DNA of 64,000 bases from Clostridiales bacterium (lineage in GTDB: Bacteria > Bacillota > Clostridia > Saccharofermentanales > DTU023): the NCBI GenBank assembly GCA_028724525.1, contig JAQYCV010000005.1, forward strand, positions 90,898-154,897, written 5' to 3'. How positions within the stretch are numbered: the stretch's first letter is position 1; every line of letters starts with the position of its first letter. Below the pieces are notes generated by a model that made no database searches, was not told the origin of the DNA, and worked only from the letters and a program-made list of their open reading frames with translations. The translations under genes were made by a program, and so were the position numbers. Below are positions 55,491 to 64,000 of the stretch, one piece after another.

Positions 55491-56271
55491 AGAACTTTTT
55501 GATGCCTTAAATGCAGCTTACAGGGGAGCCCAGGCTGACCTGGCCCAGGTCTTGCCCGGCTTCAGCATGACTAGCTTGCAAGAAGACCAGGCCCTGGACT
55601 TCTTGGCCCTGATGCTGGAGCAAAATCAAACACTCAACCTTTCTGCCATTAGGGACCCGGAGGAGGCTATCTATCTTCACTTAATCGACTCCTGGACCCT
55701 CCTCCCCCTTATCGATAGAGAAGTTCAGGCGACAAGTGGCGTGCCCACTCCAGAAGCGAGATCCTTCACTTTCTTAGATCTGGGGACAGGGGCGGGCTTC
55801 CCTGGTGTTCCTGTCAAAATTTTGCGGCCGGATTTGGACTTATATCTCGTTGATGCCCTGGCCAAACGTCTGAAATTTTTGGACAGATCCCTAGAAGAGA
55901 TTGGTCTCAGCCAGCCCTGGCAGTGCGTGCACGCCCGGGCTGAAGACCTCGGCCGGCAGGGGGATTTTCGCGATCGCCTGGATTTTGTAACGGCTCGGGC
56001 CTTGGCCAACCTGCCTATCCTCTTGGAGTACGCCCTACCCTTGGTGAAGCCGGGTGGCGTTTTTGTGGCCATGAAGGCCAAATACCAGGATGAACTTGCC
56101 CAGGCCGGCCAAGCTGCGCAGAAGCTGGGGGCAGACCTAGAAGATATTCGCACTTTCACCCTGCCCCGCTTTCAGGCTGACCGTAGCTTCTTAATCTATC
56201 GCAAGCTTCAAGCGACTGCTCGAAAATATCCCCGGTCTAACGCCCAAATCAAAAAAAATCCCCTTTCGTAG
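55483..56271 (+). CDS. rsmG: 16S rRNA (guanine527-N7)-methyltransferase
   Basis: NLSAIRDPEEAIYLHLIDSW, FLDLGTGAGFPGVPVKIL; ATG overlaps mnmG end. Confidence 0.93.
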   Translation: MNKELFDALNAAYRGAQADLAQVLPGFSMTSLQEDQALDFLALMLEQNQTLNLSAIRDPEEAIYLHLIDSWTLLPLIDREVQATSGVPTPEARSFTFLDLGTGAGFPGVPVKILRPDLDLYLVDALAKRLKFLDRSLEEIGLSQPWQCVHARAEDLGRQGDFRDRLDFVTARALANLPILLEYALPLVKPGGVFVAMKAKYQDELAQAGQAAQKLGADLEDIRTFTLPRFQADRSFLIYRKLQATARKYPRSNAQIKKNPLS

Positions 56272-56483
56272 ATTTCAGACATATTTGCAAGTAATGGATG
56301 GATCTCGGCGCCTTAGCCACCCATTACTTGCAGATTTGCCCTCGATACCATCCACTTCTTGCGAACTTGCCCGATGGGCCCACCCATTAGTTGCAATAAT
56401 GCCGGAGAATCCGAAAATCCGAAGTGACATAGCCTCCTGCCACCCATTACTTGCAAATTTGTAGGCGGCCCATGGACAGACCC
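56266..56483 (-). repeat. Dispersed repeat copy C (minus orientation) abutting rsmG stop codon
   Basis: Reverse complement collinear with copies A/B: CATGGGCCGCCTACAAATTTGCAAGTAATGGGTGG ... CCATCCATTACTTGCAAATATGTCTGAAATCTA. Confidence 0.85.
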
Positions 56484-56557
56484 TCAGTGGGTTCGATAAC
56501 TTATTAGCAGGCAGAGACAGAAGGAGGTTTCTGCCTATTTTCTCAGCCTATATATGT

Positions 56558-56563
56558 TATAAT
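56558..56563 (+). promoter_or_regulatory. Putative -10 (TATAAT) of gyrA
   Basis: TATATGTTATAATTTAAAA upstream of a ~120-nt leader. Confidence 0.6.
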
Positions 56564-56618
56564 TTAAAAGTAATGAGTAGCAGAAAAGGCCCGAGTTTTG
56601 TGTTAAGCTTTGCTTCAT

Positions 56619-56677
56619 CCGGGAGGTTATCCTTTGCTGGTCTTGCGCCAGAGCCTTCCTCCCTGCCGGTCTTTTTT
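56619..56677 (+). promoter_or_regulatory. Terminator/attenuator-like structure in gyrA leader
   Basis: CCGGGAGG...CTGG/CCAG...CCTCCCTGCCGG followed by TCTTTTTT, 15 nt before the gyrA ATG. Confidence 0.55.
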
Positions 56678-56691
56678 AGAAAGAGGTTTTA

Positions 56692-59400
56692 ATGGCCATA
56701 GATACACCCCAGTCTGGCGGTGAGGAAAGAGATGGGCTGAGTAGACATAGCCAGCTCCAAGCCAAAGAAGCCGCGGTAGATGCCGCTTTCCAAAACCCAG
56801 ACAATATTATTATCCCCGTAGACTTGGACAAGGAGATGAAGCAGTCCTTCATCACCTATGCCATGTCTGTTATTACGGACCGGGCCCTGCCGGATATCCG
56901 TGATGGTTTAAAACCTGTCCATCGCCGGATCCTCTATTCCATGTTTACCCAGGGCTTTACGCCTGATAAACCCTACCGGAAGTGCGCAACTACGGTAGGT
57001 GATGTTCTCGGCCGATTCCACCCCCATGGGGATGCCTCCGTTTACGATGCCCTGGTGCGTTTGGCCCAGGACTTTTCCATGCGCCATACTCTGGTCGATG
57101 GACACGGTAACTTTGGTTCTCGAGACGGGGATCCGCCGGCGGCCTACCGTTATACAGAGGCCCGCTTGACCAAATTGGCCCAGGATATGATGGCGGATAT
57201 CAATAAGGATACGGTTGATTTCCAGCCCAACTTTGATGAACACGCCATGGAGCCCAATGTTTTGCCGGCTCCTTTCCCCAACCTTCTGGTCAATGGGTCT
57301 TCCGGCATTGCCGTAGGGATGGCGACCAACATTCCTGCCCATAACCTAGGCGAGTGTATTGATGCGACCCTGTACCTCATTGACCACCCTGATGCGACCA
57401 TTGACGACCTCATGGAGATCATTCCTGGTCCTGATTTCCCCACCTATGGGACAATCATGGGCCTGTCCGGTATCCGCAAGGCCTATAAAACAGGCCGGGG
57501 ATCGATTGTGGTCCGGGCTAATTGTGAGATCGTCGAGACCAAAAATAACCGGCATCGGATTATTGTTCACGACCTGCCCTACATGGTTAATAAGGCCCGC
57601 CTGATCGAAAGGATCGCCAGCCTGGTTAAGGACAAGCGGATTGAAGGCATTTCCGACGTCCGGGATGAGTCTGACCGCAATGAGGAAATTCGTATTGTCA
57701 TTGAGCTGAAGCGGGATGCGACCCCGAATGTCGTCCTCAACCAACTCTATAAGAGCACCCAGCTCCAGGATAATTTCTCCGCCAATATGCTGGCCCTGGT
57801 GCCAGATGAGACGGGGCTTTTGGTTCCCAAACTCTTCACCCTCAAAGATGCCCTCCTGGCCTACCTGGATTTCTATCGAGAAATTGTTGTCCGCCGCACC
57901 AAGTTTGACTTAGAGAAAGCAGAAGCCCGCAAGCATATTGTGGCTGGCCTGCAAATGGCTATCGATCACATTGATGAAGTGATCAATATTATCCGGGCCT
58001 CAGCTAATGAAAACGCCGCACGAGAAGCCTTGCGGGAACGCTTTGGCTTTAGTGAAAAGCAGGCCCAGCACGTTGTCGATATGCGTTTAGGCCGCTTATC
58101 TGGCTTAGAGCGCGAAAAGCTGGAGAGTGAATACCAGCAACTGGAAGAAAAGATTGAAGAGTTCCAGGGCATTATTAGCGATGGGGCTAAACGCGATGCG
58201 GTTATCAATACCGAGCTTCTGGAGGCCAAGCGCAAGTATGCAGACCCCCGCCGGACGAGCATTTCTCCCGATTATACGGACATTGATGATGAATCCCTCA
58301 TTGAGGAAGAAGATGTCGTCTTTACCCTGTCAGAAGCAGGTTATGTCAAACGGGTGCCTACTGACACCTACGAAGCCCAGCGCCGGGGCGGCAGGGGCAT
58401 CCAGGGTATGAATACCCGGGACGAAGACCTGGTCAAGACCCTCTTTACGGCCTCCAGCAAGCAGTGGCTCCTAGCCTTCTCAACCCTAGGTAAGGTCTAC
58501 CGGCTCAAGGGCTATCAGATCCCGGAGGCTTCACGACAGAGCCGGGGAACAAATTTTGTCAATATTCTCCAGCTGACCCCTGAGGAGAAGATCTATGGTC
58601 TCCTCCCCATGCCAGAGGACGCCGAGGATCCTGACAAGCCCTATTTCCTGGTCATGGCTACCCGCAAGGGCTTGATCAAGAAAACCAGGCTACAAGAGTA
58701 TGCCAATATCCACAAGGGCGGGATCATCGCCATGCGCTTGCAGGCAGATGACTCTGTTATTGCTGTCGACTTGACCCAAAGCGATCACGACATTTTCTTG
58801 GCTACTAAGAAGGGCTTGGGCATTCGTTTTCATGAATCCTGTGTCCGGGCTACCGGCCGAGCGACCATGGGCGTGCGGGGCATTCGTCTGGGCCCAGACG
58901 ATGAGGTCGTTTCCATGCTGGTAGCAGACGACGATGTCCTGATGACCTCCGTAACTGAGAAGGGCTTGGGCAAACGCACGCCTTTGCAGTCTTTCCGTAG
59001 CCAATATCGCTGTGGGAAGGGCCTTATTGCTCACAAACTCACCGACCGGACGGGGGATGTCGTGCGGGTCATCAAAGGACCAGATGAAGTCGATCTCCTC
59101 CTCATGAATGCAGATGGCCTGGTCATCCGAGTCCATGCTGCTGAAGTGCCTATCCTTGGGCGCAACACCCAGGGCGTAAAGCTGATGCGGGCACGAGAGG
59201 CCTTTATTACTGATGTTACCGTCACTGACCGCAATGATGATGAAGTCAGTGAACGGCCGGAAAGTTTGGCAGAGGCTGAGGCGGCAGACCCTGGCTCAAC
59301 CCAGGAAGACCTGGCTGCAGATGCCCTAGAAGAAGCCCAAGCAGACCAAAATCTAAGTTGTGACCTGGATCCTGTGGATCCTGACGAAATAATGAATTAG
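56692..59400 (+). CDS. gyrA: DNA gyrase subunit A
   Basis: [31 protein letters not shown]; GyrA-box-like QRRGGRG. Confidence 0.96.
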   Translation: MAIDTPQSGGEERDGLSRHSQLQAKEAAVDAAFQNPDNIIIPVDLDKEMKQSFITYAMSVITDRALPDIRDGLKPVHRRILYSMFTQGFTPDKPYRKCATTVGDVLGRFHPHGDASVYDALVRLAQDFSMRHTLVDGHGNFGSRDGDPPAAYRYTEARLTKLAQDMMADINKDTVDFQPNFDEHAMEPNVLPAPFPNLLVNGSSGIAVGMATNIPAHNLGECIDATLYLIDHPDATIDDLMEIIPGPDFPTYGTIMGLSGIRKAYKTGRGSIVVRANCEIVETKNNRHRIIVHDLPYMVNKARLIERIASLVKDKRIEGISDVRDESDRNEEIRIVIELKRDATPNVVLNQLYKSTQLQDNFSANMLALVPDETGLLVPKLFTLKDALLAYLDFYREIVVRRTKFDLEKAEARKHIVAGLQMAIDHIDEVINIIRASANENAAREALRERFGFSEKQAQHVVDMRLGRLSGLEREKLESEYQQLEEKIEEFQGIISDGAKRDAVINTELLEAKRKYADPRRTSISPDYTDIDDESLIEEEDVVFTLSEAGYVKRVPTDTYEAQRRGGRGIQGMNTRDEDLVKTLFTASSKQWLLAFSTLGKVYRLKGYQIPEASRQSRGTNFVNILQLTPEEKIYGLLPMPEDAEDPDKPYFLVMATRKGLIKKTRLQEYANIHKGGIIAMRLQADDSVIAVDLTQSDHDIFLATKKGLGIRFHESCVRATGRATMGVRGIRLGPDDEVVSMLVADDDVLMTSVTEKGLGKRTPLQSFRSQYRCGKGLIAHKLTDRTGDVVRVIKGPDEVDLLLMNADGLVIRVHAAEVPILGRNTQGVKLMRAREAFITDVTVTDRNDDEVSERPESLAEAEAADPGSTQEDLAADALEEAQADQNLSCDLDPVDPDEIMN

Positions 59401-59410
59401 CGAGGTAAGT

Positions 59411-61255
59411 ATGAACACATTGATTTTCGGTAAATTTTTTGCCCCTGACTCATCCAATGCCCGCCAAGTGCTCCAGCGCAAGGATGTTGCTGTGGAAAGC
59501 ACTTGGGACCTCAGCCCCCTCTATGCCGATGATGCGGCTTGGGAGGCAGCCTTCAAACAAGCAGAAAAATTCCCTGCGGAGATTGCCACCTTTAAGGACA
59601 ATTTGACTTCCGCAGCAGATAAGCTTCTGGCTTTCTTAGAACTGGAAGATAGGCATGAACGTGAGATTTCGAAGCTTTATGTCTACGCTTCCATGAAGAA
59701 TGATGAAGACACTGCTGTGTCTAAATATACGGGTATGCAGAGCCAAATGGGCCAATTTTTAGCCCAATATATGGCGGCTGCCTCCTTTGCTGAGCCAGCC
59801 CTGGCCCACCTGGAAGATAAGACTCTGGAGGCTTTTTACCAAGCAGAGCCCAAGCTTCGCCACTACAAGCGTAAGATTGATCAGGTCTTGGCTTCCAAAC
59901 CCCATATCCTTAGTCCCTCAGAGGAAGCCCTCTTGGCGGGTGCCTCTCAGGTCTTGGAGGCAGGATCTACTGTCTTTGAAGTGCTCGACAATGCGGACCA
60001 AAAATTCCCCGTGATCCAGGATGACCAGGGGCAAGAGATTGAGTTGACCCATGCCCGCTTTGGCCAGCTCCTGCAAAATCGGGACCGCCGGGTTAGAAAA
60101 GATGCCTTCCAGCAGTATTACACGGTTTATCAACAATATCGCAACACCTATGCCCAGACCCTGTCCACCCAGGTCAAACGAGATAATTTCTTGGCCCAAA
60201 GCCATCACTTTAGGTCTGCCCGTGAAGCGGCCCTCTTCTATAACGAAATTCCAGAGCAGGTCTACGACCAACTGCTCCACACCGTGGATGCTAATCTGTC
60301 CCTGCTCCACCGCTATGTTGGCCTGCGCAAGAAGCTCTTAGGCCTGGACGAGATCCATACTTATGACCTTTACGTGCCGGTGGTGGATGAAGTCGACCTC
60401 ACTTACACAATGGAAGAAGCGCAGCAGATTATCCTGAAAGCCTTAGCGCCTCTGGGTGAGGCTTATCTGGATATTCTCAAGCAAGCCTTCTCCTCCCGCT
60501 GGATTGACTATGCGGAGAATGCTGGCAAGCGGTCCGGGGCCTACTCTGGTGGTTGCTATGATTCTCCTCCCTATATCCTCATGACTTGGAAGGGGACACT
60601 GGACAATCTCTATACCCTGGCCCACGAGTTGGGCCACTCCTGCCATTCCTATCTGACCCGGGAAAATCAATCTCCCACTTATGGGGATTATCCGATTTTC
60701 TTGGCGGAGATTGCCTCGACCTGCAATGAAAACCTCCTCACTTCCTACCTCTTGGATACCATTGAGGATCCGGCTACCCGCCGCTATATCATCATGAATT
60801 ACCTGGATGGCTTTAAGGGAACTGTTTTCCGTCAAACACAGTTTGCGGACTTTGAGCAGAAGATCCACCAGGCCGACCAAGCGGGGATCAGCCTCACGGC
60901 CGACTGGATGACCCAGACCTACGGTGAGTTGAACCAGCATTATTACGGACCAGAATTGGCTAAAGATCCTGAGATCGCTCTGGAGTGGGCCCGGATTCCC
61001 CACTTCTATTATGACTTCTACGTCTACCAATATGCCACGGGATTCTCTGCTGCGACGGCCTTTGCTAAGTTAATTACCGAGGGCGGCCAAGCGGAACGGG
61101 ATGCCTATCTCAAGTTCTTAAGCTCTGGCTCTTCCGCCAAGCCTATTGATACCTTGAAAGCAGCGGGTGTAGACATGTCTTCGGCTAAGCCCATTGAAGA
61201 TGCCATGGCCCGCTTTGACCACTTCCTCAGCCTACTAGAAAGCAATGTAGGCTAG
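59411..61255 (+). CDS. pepF: M3 family oligoendopeptidase F
   Basis: WDLSPLYADDAAWEAAF; LAHELGHSCHSYLT zinc motif; NYLDGFKGTVFRQTQFADFE. Confidence 0.95.
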   Translation: MNTLIFGKFFAPDSSNARQVLQRKDVAVESTWDLSPLYADDAAWEAAFKQAEKFPAEIATFKDNLTSAADKLLAFLELEDRHEREISKLYVYASMKNDEDTAVSKYTGMQSQMGQFLAQYMAAASFAEPALAHLEDKTLEAFYQAEPKLRHYKRKIDQVLASKPHILSPSEEALLAGASQVLEAGSTVFEVLDNADQKFPVIQDDQGQEIELTHARFGQLLQNRDRRVRKDAFQQYYTVYQQYRNTYAQTLSTQVKRDNFLAQSHHFRSAREAALFYNEIPEQVYDQLLHTVDANLSLLHRYVGLRKKLLGLDEIHTYDLYVPVVDEVDLTYTMEEAQQIILKALAPLGEAYLDILKQAFSSRWIDYAENAGKRSGAYSGGCYDSPPYILMTWKGTLDNLYTLAHELGHSCHSYLTRENQSPTYGDYPIFLAEIASTCNENLLTSYLLDTIEDPATRRYIIMNYLDGFKGTVFRQTQFADFEQKIHQADQAGISLTADWMTQTYGELNQHYYGPELAKDPEIALEWARIPHFYYDFYVYQYATGFSAATAFAKLITEGGQAERDAYLKFLSSGSSAKPIDTLKAAGVDMSSAKPIEDAMARFDHFLSLLESNVG

Positions 61256-61350
61256 GTGTAAAATCTTAGACAGACTATTACTTTTCTAGGGTCCAGGGTG
61301 TCTCATCCTGGGCCCTCAACATATCAGATGGATAAGATGGAGTAGCAAGC

Positions 61351-63690
61351 ATGTCAGACAGATTTGATCCAGGATACAATCCTTCAAGACAGCCGGGGCA
61401 AGCCCCCCGTAGGCAAGACCAAGGACGGCCTGCCCCCAGGCCGCAAGCCTATCGGTCCCCCAGACCCATGGGGCCTACCGGGCCAGAAGGACGTCCTGTC
61501 CATTCTGATCCCAGCCATCGGCAAACACCAGTGCCCGATGCCCAGGCGGCCCAGCGTGCGGCACGTTCATCCCTACAGTCTCAAGCATCCTCAGATGCCT
61601 ATGAGTCCTATGGAGATTACGGCAACTACTATGGCCAGGAGGGTGATGCCTACTCGCCCTATGAGGAGGCTGATCAGGACCTGCCCAACTCCTATGCCTA
61701 TTTAGATGACCTCATGGACGATGAAGAAGAGGGGAGACCTCCTCTGCCCCTTCCGGCCAAGATTGGCTTGATTGCCGGAGTGGCTATTGTGGGCTTGCTT
61801 TTGCTCTTTGTCCTGATCCGTGCAGTCTTTATGCGTAATGACAGTGATGTGCGACTGCAAAGGCAAACCCTGCCCAAAAAAGGTGTCATGGAAACTACCC
61901 TCAAGCCCACCAAGCCCAGCAGCACAGAACTGCCTACTTTGCCTGAACATACCCTGCCACCCCTAGGGACTGACCCCTACGATAACGCCCCGGCCTGGAC
62001 GCCTCCTGTAGCACCACCTCCTCCGGTGGTAGACATGCCAGAGGCTACTCCAGAATTGCCCCCGGCCTACATCGAGCCTCAACCGGTCCAGCCGGAGGTC
62101 CCTGAAGCCCCTAGAGAAGCGCCTCAGCCGGAATGGACCAATGATCCTCAGCTACCCGCTGTTACGCCAGCTCCCCAGCCGACCCCTGCAGGTGAAACTA
62201 GCCCGCCGCCTTTGCCAACAGATGCGAATGGCCAGCCTGTTTTGCCTTCTGGTCAGGAAACTTCTCCTCCGCCCATTGCCCCTACAGAGCCTCCTACCCC
62301 CTTGGAAGATCTGCCTATTACCCTGCCCGACCTGGCCTTACCTGGCCAATACAAGCCTCCTTACACCGAGCAGGGAACCAGCATTGCTGGAGAGTCTTCC
62401 CGCTTTTTCATGCGGCCGGATGTTAATGGTCAGCCCAGTTTGGCCAACATTCCAGGCAACTTTATAGATATCTATAATTCGCCCGATAATAGCTACACGG
62501 TGGGCCTCACTGCTGATGGACAATATCGACTTTTCTCCAGCACACAAACGGATCCAGTTGATCTGCCCTTCGGGTCGGCCCAGGGCTTAGAGAAACTTGT
62601 AGGGAACCAGGGCTTGGCTTATCTTTCTTCTAACCAGCTTTATTACTTATCTTATACAGACTTCCAGCCCCGGGTCATCGCGGCTAATGTCACCGATGCC
62701 CTTATGGCAGAAGATTCCGGCAACTTTCTCGTAGTCAGCGAAGCAGGCGTTAAACTTCTAGATTATGCAGGCAATTTAGTGAGTCAGCTCATGGAGCCAT
62801 ACACCAGCCAGGGCAACATTAAGCTGGATAGTCTGACCTCAGATGGCAAGTTGGCGGTCTACCAAGATGATTTCTCGGTCTATATTTATCGGCCGGATGT
62901 CTTAGGGGGCGACCCAGCCCGCCTGACCAAGGCTATACCCGGCAACCCTAGCTATACCCGGGTGAGTCTGGATGGGCAAGAAGTCCTGAGCTACCAGTTG
63001 AACGGCCAAGCCATTGCCCGGATGAAGTCCGATGGCAGTGTAGACCAGGTCACGAACCCCAACTGGTCTTTAAGCGAACAAAGTATTATCCTACCGGTCG
63101 GCTCGACTGATGGGAGCAACTATGGCTCTCTGGCTGTTTGGGACCAAGGCAACCTCTATCTTGCCAATGCCTATGCCTCAGGCGATGGCTCGGGAGTAAG
63201 CCAGGCTTCCCTGGTCTTCCAAGGGGTCAAAGAAGTCTTTGCAGCTGGCTATGGCCTCTACTGGACCGACCAGCAGGGGACCTTCTACGGGATTGATGCA
63301 CGCGCCAACCTGGGCTCTTCCGAAGCCGCGGCTGTACAAATAGCCAATGGTGTTGTAAGCCATATTTCTTCTAATGAAGATGGATCGGCCATTTATTACC
63401 TAAAAAATGGCTCCTTATGGATGCGCCAGTCGGGTAGTGCAGCAGTCAAGCTAGCAGACGGTGTGGCTTCCTACATGTCCAACCCTGAGGGATCTAAATT
63501 CTACCTGGTTACCCAAGAAGGTGGCCTACAGGTATTGGCAGGCGGGGTACTTGGTGAGCTCTTGCCAGCCGGATCTGGTGTAGATGCCTCATCTTTAGAT
63601 ATCAACCCCATGGCCAGCCAAGGCGGCAACACCTGGATAGCGACGCCTAGGATCGCCTGGCTTGCCAACGGCATGGTCTATGAGGAATAG
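61351..63690 (+). CDS. Single-pass membrane protein: Tyr-rich N-tail, TM, Pro-rich stalk, beta-propeller-like domain
   Basis: YESYGDYGNYYGQEGDAYSPYEEADQD tail, one TM, Pro-rich linker, repeated blade-like segments. Confidence 0.7.
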   Translation: MSDRFDPGYNPSRQPGQAPRRQDQGRPAPRPQAYRSPRPMGPTGPEGRPVHSDPSHRQTPVPDAQAAQRAARSSLQSQASSDAYESYGDYGNYYGQEGDAYSPYEEADQDLPNSYAYLDDLMDDEEEGRPPLPLPAKIGLIAGVAIVGLLLLFVLIRAVFMRNDSDVRLQRQTLPKKGVMETTLKPTKPSSTELPTLPEHTLPPLGTDPYDNAPAWTPPVAPPPPVVDMPEATPELPPAYIEPQPVQPEVPEAPREAPQPEWTNDPQLPAVTPAPQPTPAGETSPPPLPTDANGQPVLPSGQETSPPPIAPTEPPTPLEDLPITLPDLALPGQYKPPYTEQGTSIAGESSRFFMRPDVNGQPSLANIPGNFIDIYNSPDNSYTVGLTADGQYRLFSSTQTDPVDLPFGSAQGLEKLVGNQGLAYLSSNQLYYLSYTDFQPRVIAANVTDALMAEDSGNFLVVSEAGVKLLDYAGNLVSQLMEPYTSQGNIKLDSLTSDGKLAVYQDDFSVYIYRPDVLGGDPARLTKAIPGNPSYTRVSLDGQEVLSYQLNGQAIARMKSDGSVDQVTNPNWSLSEQSIILPVGSTDGSNYGSLAVWDQGNLYLANAYASGDGSGVSQASLVFQGVKEVFAAGYGLYWTDQQGTFYGIDARANLGSSEAAAVQIANGVVSHISSNEDGSAIYYLKNGSLWMRQSGSAAVKLADGVASYMSNPEGSKFYLVTQEGGLQVLAGGVLGELLPAGSGVDASSLDINPMASQGGNTWIATPRIAWLANGMVYEE

Positions 63691-63750
63691 CCAAGTAACA
63701 GGAGATCTCTCCGCTAAAAGTTGGGCGGATTAACAAAAGCAAAAAAACAT

Positions 63751-63780
63751 TTGACAGAAAGCGAAATGGCTTGATATTAT
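63751..63780 (+). promoter_or_regulatory. rRNA operon promoter
   Basis: TTGACA-18 nt-TATTAT upstream of the 16S leader. Confidence 0.75.
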
Positions 63781-63931
63781 AGCGGAGCGCCTTTCGGCAG
63801 ACGGAAGGTTTAGGACCTTGAAAATTGAATAGCAGACAAACAAACGAGCCCTTAAGTTGATGCTTTTGAGAGCAAAGTACTTAAGAATGAGTAAGTAATG
63901 AAGAGCCGAATCGGCTCTTAGTTTAAGAATT

Positions 63932-64000
<69 letters not shown>

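Noticed and set aside
56281-56475. CRISPR-like appearance of repeated ATTACTTGCAAAT units
   Set aside because: Units are degenerate, unevenly spaced, include an inverted unit, the between-unit sequence is shared among copies, and no cas genes are present

Overview
64 kb window of a bacterial (Firmicutes/Clostridia-like) chromosome, mostly housekeeping genes. Left part (about 1-12.6 kb) is a tmk-darA-holB-ricT-rsmI-metG-tatD run, then an Asp23-like protein, a class A PBP, PNP and an amidohydrolase. Next come a CAP/BIG2 exoprotein, a GntR-ABC-permease-permease operon, a YitT protein, a minus-strand cell-surface locus (ispE-femX-MBOAT-DHHW-SBP), and pcp with DUF979/DUF969. The accessory-looking stretch (31.3-40.4 kb) holds an IS3-like shell with AT-rich cargo, a dispersed structured repeat family, tRNAs, a strong ncRNA candidate and a tiny LPXTG ORF missed by the ORF track. 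The right part has glnS, gltX, DUF5685-DnaJ, then rpmH-rnpA-yidD-hppA-(unknown)-yidC-jag-mnmE-mnmG-rsmG, gyrA, pepF, a beta-propeller-like membrane protein and the first ~70 nt of a 16S rRNA gene. Most interesting signals: (1) a ~215-320 bp repeat present three times, built from degenerate ATTTGCAAGTAATGGGTGG units plus one inverted unit; (2) an IS3-like element (TIRs 21/24) inside one copy, whose transposase interior is replaced by AT-rich DNA with a membrane zinc-ribbon gene; (3) a ~250 nt stand-alone RNA candidate at 34300-34556; (4) a 52-aa LPXTG ORF; (5) a hairpin between a Shine-Dalgarno sequence and the rnpA start codon. All family names come from reading the translations; no database search was possible.
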